DNA from: Microtetraspora malaysiensis
GTDB lineage: Bacteria; Actinomycetota; Actinomycetes; Streptosporangiales; Streptosporangiaceae
NCBI RefSeq assembly: GCF_001528665.1
Contig: NZ_BBYJ01000008.1
Location: forward strand, 1 to 64,000
Length of the DNA stretch: 64,000 bases
Direction: 5' to 3'
A program made the translations under genes and the position numbers. Each line of letters begins with the position of its first letter. Within the stretch, counting starts at the first letter, position 1. Under the pieces are notes generated by a model that was given only the letters and a program-made list of their open reading frames with translations, was not told the origin of the DNA and did not search any database. Positions 1-7,429 of the stretch are shown here, one piece after another.

Positions 1-65
1 CTGCTGTGGTGGCGGGGGGTGTTGAGGGTGTGGTTGCCGGCGCCGGTCCGGAGAGCCTGGTGCGC

Positions 66-86
66 GGGTGCGGGTGCGGGTGCGGG
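66..86 (+). other. Potential G-quadruplex (four GGG runs, TGC loops)
   Basis: Four GGG runs at 66-68, 72-74, 78-80 and 84-86 are separated by identical TGC loops, which fits the canonical G3N1-7 quadruplex pattern. It is part of a GGGTGC tandem repeat. No role is known; formation in the cell is inference. Confidence 0.5.
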
Positions 87-402
87 TGCAGGTGGGGGTG
101 AGGGGTGCCGCGGCTGGTGGCGGGGCAGTGGCGTAGGCGGTAGTGGCGTAGATGGGGGCGCGGTGCCTCTGCTGTTGGTCGTGTTGTTGTGGGGCGGGAC
201 GCGGGGATGGCTGCTCGGTCGGTTGTGGCGGGTTTTGGCACGGGATATGGCGGGAGAGGTTGGCGCGGAGGCGGGGGTTGCGGAGGCCGGCGTAGGACCG
301 TGCCATGTACCACCGTGCCCGCGATGGCCGCGGGAGCGGCATCCCTGGGGCGTAACTATCACGGTCGGCCGGAGCAGCCCCCGCCGCAGCGCCTACGGAC
401 CC

Positions 403-454
403 CAGCCCTGCGCAACGCCGAGAAGGCTCAGCCCTGCGCAACGCCGAGAAGGCT
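403..454 (+). repeat. Two tandem 26-bp repeats inside a degenerate repeat tract
   Basis: The 26-bp unit beginning CAGCCCTGCGCAACGCC occurs exactly twice, at 403-428 and 429-454. Decayed relatives of its parts (CAGCTCTGCGCAGCGCC near 455, CGCCCTGCGTAGCGCC near 509, CAGCCCTGCG near 591, GCGCCTACGG near 388 and 467) spread over about 250 bp. The unit length is not a multiple of 3 and no reading frame is conserved, which argues against a coding repeat. Confidence 0.75.
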
Positions 455-820
455 CAGCTCTGCGCAGCGCCTACGGCCCCAGGCGTGGCAGCAGCGTTTA
501 CAGGCTTTCGCCCTGCGTAGCGCCGAAGAGGCTCAGCGCTCAGCCACGGCAGTTCCTATGGCCCCAGGCGGCAGCAGCGTCTACAGGGTTCAGCCCTGCG
601 GGGCGTCTACGGGCCTGAGCCCGGTGCACCGCCTTCGAATCCCAGCATCCCGCCTATGAAAGTGAGCCAGCGCAGCGCCTGGGAGGTCTCAGCCCCTGCG
701 GACTCCGCGATCTTCAGCCACCGCAGGCGTTGCCAAGGCCGGAAGCAAACAGACGCATTCGGCTGGGGTGGCGGGACGGTGGCGATCCGGGGCCGGGAAG
801 GCTGACAGTAAGGTTGATGC

Positions 821-2134
821 GTGGAGTATCGAGAGGTCGAAGAGGCCATCATGCGTAGGGGAGTCGAGTGGGAATTCGAGCCGACGCTCGACCGGATCAC
901 CGCTTTGGTGGAGCTGCTCGGTGACCCTCACAAGGCGTACCCGATCGTGCATGTCGCCGGGACCAACGGCAAGACGAGCACCGCGCGGATGATTGAGGCG
1001 CTGCTGCGGGAGCGCAACCTTCGGGTCGGCCGGTTCACCAGCCCTCACCTGACCTCCATGCGTGAGCGCATCAGTGTCGACGGCGTGCCCCTCTCGGAGG
1101 AGAGGTTCACGGAGGTTTACGAGGACATCGCGCCGTACCTTGAGATCATCGACGCGAAGGTCGGGAAGCTCAGCTTCTTCGAGGTCCTCACGGCCATGGG
1201 GTTCGCTGCCTTCGCGGACACGCCGGTCGACGTCGCGGTGATCGAGACCGGCATGGGCGGCACCTGGGACGCGACCAATGTGGCCGACGGCACGGTGTCG
1301 GTGATCACGCCGATCTCGCTCGACCACACCGACTATCTCGGTCCGGACATTCCGACGATCGCCGGTGAGAAGGCCGGGATCATCAAGGCCAAGGCGATGA
1401 CCGTACTCTCACAGCAGCCGCTCCCGGCGGCGGAGGTGCTGATGCGCCGCGCTGTGGAGATGGGCGCGACGGTCGCACGGGAGGGGCTGGAGTTCGGCGT
1501 CCTGCATCGTGAGATCGCCATGGGCGGCCAGCTTCTGCAGTTGAAGGGCCTGAAGGGCGTGTACGAGGAGGTCTTCCTCCCCCTGTACGGCGCACACCAG
1601 GCGAGCAACGCGGCGAGCGCGCTGGCCGCGGTGGAGGCGCTGACCGCGGGTGACGATCCTCTCGGCGACGAGCTCGTACGGCAGGCGTTCGCCCAGGTGA
1701 CCAGCCCGGGCCGGCTGGAGGTGGTGCGGCGCGGGCCGACGGTGGTCCTCGACGCCGCGCACAACCCGGGGGGCATGGAGGCGTCCGTCGATGCGATCTC
1801 GGAGTCGTTCGGCTTCACCCGGCTCATCGCCGTGGTGGCGGTGATGGCGGACAAGGATGTCGACACGCTCCTGGAGCTCCTTGAGCCCATCGTCGAGGAG
1901 GTCGTGGTGACGAGGAACACCTCACCCCGGTCGATGTCGTCGGAGGATCTCGCGGCGAGGGCGGAGAGCGTCTTCGGGGCGGATCGGGTCCATGAGGTGG
2001 CGCGGCTGGACGACGCCATCGATATGGCGGTCGGACTGGCCGACCAGGGCGACGAGTTCGGCTCGGGTGTGCTGATCACCGGGTCCGTCGTGACGGCCGG
2101 CGACGCCCGCGTTCTCCTCAAGGCGGATCGATGA
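821..2134 (+). CDS. folC: Dihydrofolate synthase / folylpolyglutamate synthase FolC
   Basis: Cytosolic Mur-ligase-family enzyme of folate metabolism. It joins glutamate to dihydropteroate and extends folate polyglutamate tails in an ATP-dependent reaction. The 437-residue product has the usual length. The ATP-binding loop AGTNGKT is at residues 46-52, followed by the FolC-typical FTSPHL segment; the IETGMGG and LDHTDYLG motifs lie further on, and DAAHNPGG marks the C-terminal domain. The GTG start at 821 gives the normal family N-terminus; TAAGGT ends 6 nt before it, so the transcript may be leaderless, although AAGG could also serve as a weak ribosome site. The stop overlaps the next ATG (ATGA), so it is translationally coupled to the DUF4233 gene. 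Confidence 0.97.
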   Translation: MEYREVEEAIMRRGVEWEFEPTLDRITALVELLGDPHKAYPIVHVAGTNGKTSTARMIEALLRERNLRVGRFTSPHLTSMRERISVDGVPLSEERFTEVYEDIAPYLEIIDAKVGKLSFFEVLTAMGFAAFADTPVDVAVIETGMGGTWDATNVADGTVSVITPISLDHTDYLGPDIPTIAGEKAGIIKAKAMTVLSQQPLPAAEVLMRRAVEMGATVAREGLEFGVLHREIAMGGQLLQLKGLKGVYEEVFLPLYGAHQASNAASALAAVEALTAGDDPLGDELVRQAFAQVTSPGRLEVVRRGPTVVLDAAHNPGGMEASVDAISESFGFTRLIAVVAVMADKDVDTLLELLEPIVEEVVVTRNTSPRSMSSEDLAARAESVFGADRVHEVARLDDAIDMAVGLADQGDEFGSGVLITGSVVTAGDARVLLKADR

Positions 2135-2529
2135 CCCAGAGCGAGGCGATGACCCAAGGCGGAGCGATGAGCGGCGGAAGCGGCGAGGGCAGGTTCGAGG
2201 TGACCCCGGGGATGCGCCGGCTGGGTGCAAGCGTGCTCGGGATGGAGGCGATCGTCGTCGCGCTGTTCATCCCGGTCGCGATCGCGGTGGCGCACGTCGA
2301 CACCGCGGTGGCCGTGAGCGTGGGCATCGGCCTGGCGGTGTTGTGCGTGATGGCCGCGGGCATGTTGAAGCGGCCCGCCGGCTACATCGCGGGCAGTGTC
2401 GTGCAGCTTCTGGCGATCGCCACCGGGTTCCTGGTCACGACGATGTTCGTCCTGGGCGCGATCTTCGCGGCCCTGTGGATAACCGCGATATTCGTCGCTC
2501 GCCGTGTCGAAGGCGCGACGAAGCGCTAA
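2131..2529 (+). CDS. DUF4233 family membrane protein
   Basis: Small integral membrane protein of 132 residues with about four hydrophobic helices between residues 35 and 128, ending in a basic tail. DUF4233 proteins are typically encoded directly after folC in actinobacteria, and their function is not known. The gene overlaps folC by 4 bp. Three in-frame ATG codons (2131, 2149, 2167) lie in a locally repeated stretch containing ATGACCCA twice, so the exact start is uncertain; the first allows ATGA coupling. Confidence 0.85.
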   Translation: MTQSEAMTQGGAMSGGSGEGRFEVTPGMRRLGASVLGMEAIVVALFIPVAIAVAHVDTAVAVSVGIGLAVLCVMAAGMLKRPAGYIAGSVVQLLAIATGFLVTTMFVLGAIFAALWITAIFVARRVEGATKR

Positions 2530-2540
2530 AGTCGGCCACC

Positions 2541-4061
2541 ATGGCCGTCCCCCCGATTCCACAGGCCCGGGCCGCGGTGCCGGTTCGTGCTGTACGCGTT
2601 CCCCTGATGCTCGACGTCGTGGTCGGGCTCCTCGTCGCGGTCGCGCTGCCGCTGGCGATCGTCGCCATCCCGAACACCATCTCCGTAGTGGCCGCGCTGC
2701 TGCCGCCGGGCGCCTCGCAGATCGCCATGACGCGGGCGCACGGCTTGGCGCTGCCGGTCATGTTGTTGACCGTGCCGCTCGCGTCGGTCGCGGTAAGGCG
2801 GTTCCGTTCCGCGCCCATCCTGGTCGTGGGGCTCACATTGCTCGCCGCGGCGGACGCCGCGGGCGGTTACGCGGGGTCTGCCGTCACGGTCGGCGTGCTG
2901 CGCGTCCTGCACGGCATCGGCGCGGGACTGCTGTTGCCCGCGACCCTCGTGGCCGTGTGGGAGCGCCCGCGGCGCAGGTTCCTGCTGCCTCTGTGGGCGG
3001 GGACGCTCGCCGCGAGCCTGGCAGGGGCGCAGGCGCTTGCGTTGTGGCCGTTGGCCAAGGCGACCGCCTGGCAGGTCACCCTCCAGCCCTATCCGTTGCT
3101 CACCGGTGTCGCTCTGGCGCTCGCCGCGGTGTACCTGGTGCTCTGGATCGTGGCCAGAGACGGCGCCGACCGGGCGGAGAGCGCCACCGAGGGGCCGTCG
3201 GCGTCGGAGCGGAGCCGGCTGGGACTGGCCGCCGTCCCCGCGGCGGGCATCGCCGTACTGGCCGTCGGGACGACGTTCGACTGGCCGCCGGTCCTCGTCA
3301 TCGCCGCGGCGGCGGTCGCGGTGGTGGCGATGCTGGGGCTGGGCGCGGTCGCCGCGTTCGAGGGGCCCGGCGGAAGGACGCTCGCCTTCACCAGTGTCGC
3401 CGTCGGCCTGGTGGTCCTGCCGACCGCGGCGCAGACGACGTACGTGGAGATGGGCGGGGTCCGTGGAGGGCCGGGGCTCTCCGGGCTGTGGCTGCCCTTC
3501 ATGCTGGCCGCCGTCGTCGCGCTGGCCACCGCATGTCTTGTGGGTGCCCTGAAGGAGGAGCGGGCCGGGAGGTTCGTCGGGGCCGGTCTGGTCGCGGTGG
3601 TGGCCGGTCTGTGCGCGATCAGGCTGATCGCGCCGACGCCGGACGGCCTGCTGCTCGTGGTGCCGTTCGCGCTGCTCGCCGGGGGCTCCGCCGTTGCGCT
3701 GGTCGCCGCGCTGCGGCCGGTGCGGCTCGGTACGGCGCTGCTCGGCCTGTCCCTGTGCTTCCCTGCTGTGCTCGCGGGTTTCCTACTCGGGACGGGTGTC
3801 CAGCTCGCCCGTCTGCAGGACGTGGCGCGGTCCGGTGATCCGACAAAGCCGGAGCTGATCGCGCAGGCGTTCGTCGACGCGCTGTGGACGTGGGCCCTGG
3901 TGGGCGGGTTCGCGGTCGTGGGCATCATCGTGATCGCGTCCTGGCTGGGGCGGCGGGAGCCCGCTCCCTCGCGCCGGGAGTCGGTCGTGCTGGTCCCGTC
4001 GCCCACCCCTTCTCCGGAGGAGAAGACCGGGGATAACGGGGAAACCTTCTCAGACCGGTAA
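2541..4061 (+). CDS. MFS-like multi-pass membrane protein
   Basis: Predicted 506-residue membrane protein with about 12-14 hydrophobic segments. The region VLRVLHGIGAGLLLPATL, near residue 120, resembles the motif of drug-exporter-type major facilitator proteins, but the overall sequence is diverged and lacks an obvious strong motif A. The start ATG at 2541 follows the DUF4233 stop by 11 bp. An open frame runs further upstream inside DUF4233, but that part is a shadow. The C-terminus is a hydrophilic tail rich in Pro, Ser and Glu. Substrate is unknown. Position between DUF4233 and ndk suggests membership of the folC operon, with no functional link visible. Confidence 0.75.
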   Translation: MAVPPIPQARAAVPVRAVRVPLMLDVVVGLLVAVALPLAIVAIPNTISVVAALLPPGASQIAMTRAHGLALPVMLLTVPLASVAVRRFRSAPILVVGLTLLAAADAAGGYAGSAVTVGVLRVLHGIGAGLLLPATLVAVWERPRRRFLLPLWAGTLAASLAGAQALALWPLAKATAWQVTLQPYPLLTGVALALAAVYLVLWIVARDGADRAESATEGPSASERSRLGLAAVPAAGIAVLAVGTTFDWPPVLVIAAAAVAVVAMLGLGAVAAFEGPGGRTLAFTSVAVGLVVLPTAAQTTYVEMGGVRGGPGLSGLWLPFMLAAVVALATACLVGALKEERAGRFVGAGLVAVVAGLCAIRLIAPTPDGLLLVVPFALLAGGSAVALVAALRPVRLGTALLGLSLCFPAVLAGFLLGTGVQLARLQDVARSGDPTKPELIAQAFVDALWTWALVGGFAVVGIIVIASWLGRREPAPSRRESVVLVPSPTPSPEEKTGDNGETFSDR

Positions 4062-4178
4062 GCTGCGGGATGCACGGAGCACCCGAGCGAGCGCGGCCAT
4101 GAGCACGCTCTGCTACGGAGAGCCCCCTTTCCCGGCCGTCATCGAGAACGGCTGAAGATCACAACAGAGGAGATTCTC

Positions 4179-4589
4179 GTGTCGGAGCGCACGCTGGTCC
4201 TGATCAAGCCGGACGGTGTCCGTCGTGGCCTTATCGGCGACGTCGTCGGCCGCATCGAGCGCAAGGGCCTCAAGATCGTGGCGATGGACCTGCGCACGCT
4301 TGACGCCGAGACCGCCAAGACGCACTACGCCGAGCACGCCGAGCGCCCGTTCTTCGGGGAGCTTGTGGAGTTCATCACGTCCGCGCCGCTTGTCGCGCTC
4401 GTGGCGGAAGGTCCGCGGGCCGTCGAGGCGTTCCGCGGGCTGGCCGGTCTGACCGACCCGGTGAAGTCGGCCCCCGGAACGATCCGCGGCGACCACGCCC
4501 TGGAGATTGGCGAGAACATCGTCCACGGGTCCGACTCGCCCGAGTCCGCCGCCCGCGAGATCAAGATCTTCTTCCCTGACCGCTTCTGA
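4179..4589 (+). CDS. ndk: Nucleoside diphosphate kinase
   Basis: Transfers the gamma phosphate from ATP to nucleoside diphosphates through a phosphohistidine, balancing the (d)NTP pools. At 136 residues it is a normal short bacterial NDK. The family signature NIVHGSDS lies near residues 113-120, with catalytic His116; KPDGV near residues 10-14 and RGDHAL near 103-108 are also standard. The GTG start at 4179 is supported by AGAGGAGA at about 4165-4172. A strong intrinsic terminator follows. Confidence 0.98.
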   Translation: MSERTLVLIKPDGVRRGLIGDVVGRIERKGLKIVAMDLRTLDAETAKTHYAEHAERPFFGELVEFITSAPLVALVAEGPRAVEAFRGLAGLTDPVKSAPGTIRGDHALEIGENIVHGSDSPESAAREIKIFFPDRF

Positions 4590-4604
4590 GCGCTCAGACC
4601 ACAG

Positions 4605-4641
4605 GAGAGGCCCCGGCTCAAACCGGGGCCTCTCGTGTTTT
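4605..4641 (+). terminator. Rho-independent terminator after ndk
   Basis: A perfect 12-bp GC-rich stem (4605-4616 with 4623-4634), a 6-nt loop CTCAAA, and a U-rich tail ending GTGTTTT. It lies 15 bp after the ndk stop and separates ndk from mreB. Confidence 0.95.
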
Positions 4642-4786
4642 CCCTGGTAGTGAAGCTTTTGGTGGCCCTGGGACAGAAGATTTTCCAGGTAGCTGACGGT
4701 CTCGATATGCCGGACGTTGGGTACAACAAGTTACGATTCGAGTGCGATGCGTTATCCCGCAAACCACCTGAAAGGCCTTCTTCAGC

Positions 4787-5818
4787 ATGGGGAGCAAGCT
4801 GGCATTCTTGGGCCGTGACATGGCGGTTGACCTCGGCACGGCGAACACTCTCATCTACGTCCGAGGGCGCGGCATCGTTCTGAACGAGCCGTCCGTCGTA
4901 GCACTCAACAACTCCACCGGAAAGATCGTCGCGGTGGGCATCGAGGCGAAACGGATGATCGGGCGAACACCCGGAAACATCATCGCCGTACGCCCCCTGC
5001 GTGACGGGGTGATCGCCGACTTCGACATCACCGAACGCATGCTGAGGTACTTCATCCAGCGCGTCCACAGGCGCCAGCGATTCGCGAAGCCGCGGATCAT
5101 CGTCGCGGTACCCAGCGGTATCACCGGCGTCGAGCAGCGGGCCGTCAAGGAAGCGGGGTACCAGGCGGGAGCCCGCCGGGTCTACATCGTCGAGGAGCCC
5201 ATGGCGGCGGCGATCGGGGCCGGGCTTCCGGTTCACGAGCCGACCGGCAACATGGTGGTGGACATCGGCGGCGGCACCACCGAGGTCGCGATCATCTCGA
5301 TGGGCGGCATCGTCACCTGCCAGTCGATCAGGGTCGGCGGCGACGAGCTCGACCAGGCGGTCGTGAGCTTCGCCAAGAAGGAGTATTCCCTGATGCTCGG
5401 CGATCGGACCGCCGAGGAAGTGAAGATCGCCATCGGCTCGGCGTACGACGACCACGAGGACGTCCACGCGGAGATCCGCGGCCGGGATCTCGTCTCAGGG
5501 CTCCCCAAGACCGTCGTGATCTCAGCTCAGGAGATCCGCCGGGCGACCGCCGAGCAGGTCAACGCGATCGTCGACGCGGTGAAGACCACCCTCGACCAGT
5601 GCCCGCCGGAGCTGTCGGGCGATCTCATGGACCGCGGGATCGCGCTCACCGGTGGCGGTGCCCTGCTCAAGGGTATGGAGGAGCGGCTGCGGGACGAGAC
5701 CGGCATGCCGGTGCACCTCGTGGACAACGCCCTCGACTCAGTGGCGCTCGGATCCGGCAGATGCGTGGAGGACTTCGAAGCCCTCCAGCAGGTGTTGGTG
5801 CCGGAGCCCCGCCACTAA
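4787..5818 (+). CDS. mreB: Rod-shape-determining actin homolog MreB
   Basis: Bacterial actin of 343 residues that forms membrane-associated filaments and positions the peptidoglycan elongation or spore-wall machinery. Actin-fold motifs are intact: phosphate-1 [11 protein letters not shown] from residue 15, phosphate-2 [11 protein letters not shown] around residue 160, and the adenosine motif [10 protein letters not shown] near the C-terminus. The ATG at 4787 is preceded by AAAGG at 4771-4775, with a somewhat long spacing. First gene of the mreBCD-mrdA-rodA cluster; mreC follows within 9 bp. Confidence 0.98.
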   Translation: MGSKLAFLGRDMAVDLGTANTLIYVRGRGIVLNEPSVVALNNSTGKIVAVGIEAKRMIGRTPGNIIAVRPLRDGVIADFDITERMLRYFIQRVHRRQRFAKPRIIVAVPSGITGVEQRAVKEAGYQAGARRVYIVEEPMAAAIGAGLPVHEPTGNMVVDIGGGTTEVAIISMGGIVTCQSIRVGGDELDQAVVSFAKKEYSLMLGDRTAEEVKIAIGSAYDDHEDVHAEIRGRDLVSGLPKTVVISAQEIRRATAEQVNAIVDAVKTTLDQCPPELSGDLMDRGIALTGGGALLKGMEERLRDETGMPVHLVDNALDSVALGSGRCVEDFEALQQVLVPEPRH

Positions 5819-5827
5819 GGGGGCGTG

Positions 5828-6907
5828 ATGAGAAACTCCCGCCGCACCCGCCTGATCCTCGGAATCCTCCTCGCTGCGGCTCTGGTGTTGATCACCGTCG
5901 GGCATCGCGGCGGCGAATCGTCGGTCGCGGGGCCACTGGGGCAGATCGCGTCCTCGGTGTTCGGCACGGCGGAGCAGGCCAGCACGAAGGTGACGGCGCC
6001 GGTCTCGAGGTTCTTCTCGATGCTGACCGGCGCCCCCGGCGCCCAGGAGCGTATAGACGGGCTGAGAAAGGAGAACGCCCGGCTGAGGAGCAGGCTGGCC
6101 GCCACCGAGTTGGACAAGGACAGGTCCAAGGAGCTCGACCGGATGCTCGGCCTGTCCGGCCTCGGCCGCTACCGGGTCGTCCCGGCGCAGGTGATCGCGC
6201 GCCGTCACACCGCCGGCCTGGAGGACAACGTGGAGATCGACGTCGGCTCTCGGGACGGTGTGCGCCGGGACATGACCGTCCTGAACGGCGACGGTCTGGT
6301 GGGGCGGGTGGTCCGGACGGGGCCGAGCACCTCGACCGTCATCCTCCTCACCGACCCCGGCTCCGCGGCGGGAGCCCGCCTGGAAGGCGGCAACGAGCTC
6401 GGCGTCGTCAACGGCCTCGGCGGCAGCGGCAAGTACGGCGACCTGATCCGGCTGCGGTTGCTCGACTCCACCACGCCGTTGAAGAAGGGCCGGCGGATCG
6501 TCTCCTTCGGCTCCCAGAACGGCACGCCGTACGTGCCGGGTGTGCCGATCGGAGAGATCGAGCGGGTCGTGGTGACGCCGGGTGAACTCACCCGGACCGC
6601 CTACGCGCGGCCGTACGCGAATTTCACCGCGCTCGACGTCGTGGGCGTGGTGGTTCGGGCGCCCGATCGCGACCCGCGCGACTCGGTCCTGCCTGATCAG
6701 CCGGCCAAGAGCCAGCCAGGCAAGAAGGACAAGAAGGACCAGGCCAAGAATCACAAGGACAAGTCCAAGGACCGCGAGAAGCGGCAGCGGGACGCCAGGG
6801 ACGCGTCCGGCGCCGTCCAGGAGCCGGACCAGGCCGCCCAGCGTGACCTCGGCGGCCCGGCTCCGCGCCGAGCTGACACGCCGGGGCAGGCCGAGGAGAG
6901 GGACTGA
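5828..6907 (+). CDS. mreC: Rod-shape-determining protein MreC
   Basis: Single-pass membrane scaffold linking cytoplasmic MreB/MreD with extracellular wall synthases such as PBP2. There is one N-terminal membrane helix (about residues 8-22), a coiled coil around residues 60-95 (QERIDGLRKENARLRS), then the MreC beta-domains with GLVGRVV and PYVPGVPIGEI segments. The ATG at 5828 is better placed than the GTG at 5825 relative to AAGGGGG at 5817-5823. The last 70 or so residues form a Lys/Asp/Arg-rich disordered tail, longer than in E. coli or Bacillus. mreD starts 5 bp downstream. Confidence 0.95.
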   Translation: MRNSRRTRLILGILLAAALVLITVGHRGGESSVAGPLGQIASSVFGTAEQASTKVTAPVSRFFSMLTGAPGAQERIDGLRKENARLRSRLAATELDKDRSKELDRMLGLSGLGRYRVVPAQVIARRHTAGLEDNVEIDVGSRDGVRRDMTVLNGDGLVGRVVRTGPSTSTVILLTDPGSAAGARLEGGNELGVVNGLGGSGKYGDLIRLRLLDSTTPLKKGRRIVSFGSQNGTPYVPGVPIGEIERVVVTPGELTRTAYARPYANFTALDVVGVVVRAPDRDPRDSVLPDQPAKSQPGKKDKKDQAKNHKDKSKDREKRQRDARDASGAVQEPDQAAQRDLGGPAPRRADTPGQAEERD

Positions 6908-6912
6908 TCGGC

Positions 6913-7416
6913 ATGGCGCGTAACCTGCTCGCCGCGTTTCTCGTCTTCGTCGCCCTGGTCGTGCAGGTGACGATCCTGAACCGGTTGCCCGTCATGGTGG
7001 TCCCCGACCTGGTTCTGCTGGTCGTGATCGCCCTGGCCGCGATCAGGGGCCCGATCGACGGAGCCGTCATCGGGTTCCTCGCCGGTCTCGCCGCCGACAT
7101 CCTGCCGCCCGCGGGGGACGTGCTCGGCCAGTACACCCTGGTCATGTGCGTCGTCGGCTTCGTGGCGGGGAAGCTGGGCGAGCACGTGCCGCTGGTCGCC
7201 ACCATGCTGTGCGCGGTGCTCGCCCCGGCCTTCACGGTCGCGGTGGGGGGCCTGGTCACGGACGACGGTGCCGGCTGGACCTACATGCGAACCGTTTGGC
7301 CATGGGTGGCGCTGTGCAACCTGGTCGCCGCCCCGGCCGTGTTGTGGGCGGTGCGGCGGCTGCACCGCGAGCGGGGGCGGCAGCCCGTACTTGTGCCGAG
7401 CTGGAGGCGGATATGA
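6913..7416 (+). CDS. mreD: Rod-shape-determining membrane protein MreD
   Basis: Small polytopic membrane component of the elongation complex, 167 residues with about five hydrophobic helices. The segment VPDLVLLVVIALAAIRG and the following G-rich helix with DILPP match the usual MreD layout. Recognition rests on these features and on the fixed position between mreC and the PBP2 gene. Spacing to both neighbours is a few bases, which implies co-translation. Confidence 0.95.
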   Translation: MARNLLAAFLVFVALVVQVTILNRLPVMVVPDLVLLVVIALAAIRGPIDGAVIGFLAGLAADILPPAGDVLGQYTLVMCVVGFVAGKLGEHVPLVATMLCAVLAPAFTVAVGGLVTDDGAGWTYMRTVWPWVALCNLVAAPAVLWAVRRLHRERGRQPVLVPSWRRI

Positions 7417-7429
7417 GCGAGGGGACCGC

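Larger units (their letters stand above)
1..820. other. Gene-free, G-rich repetitive region upstream of folC
   Basis: I see no credible gene here. Roughly the first 300 bases are strongly G/T-rich on the + strand and give only low-complexity translations rich in Ala, Gly and Arg. They contain a run of GGGTGC hexamers at 66-89. Positions about 385-650 hold a degenerate family of short repeats built on CCCTGCGCAACGCC and GCGCCTACGG elements, with one exact 26-bp tandem duplication. In many actinomycetes valS lies upstream of folC, but no valS end is recognisable, so the stretch reads as intergenic. The last bases before folC contain TAAGGT at 809-814, a possible -10 box. Confidence 0.6.

Noticed and set aside
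403-454. CRISPR-like repeats
   Set aside because: The two units are directly tandem without spacers, and no cas genes are present.
19-659. Open frames on the + strand in the G-rich region
   Set aside because: Translations are low-complexity (Ala-Gly repeats, Arg/Ser-rich) and result from GC-rich repeats; no family, no ribosome site.
4072-4104. Eleven-codon ORF upstream of ndk
   Set aside because: It has a TAAGCT only 5 nt upstream, stops about 75 bp before ndk and is not coupled to it; too weak to report.
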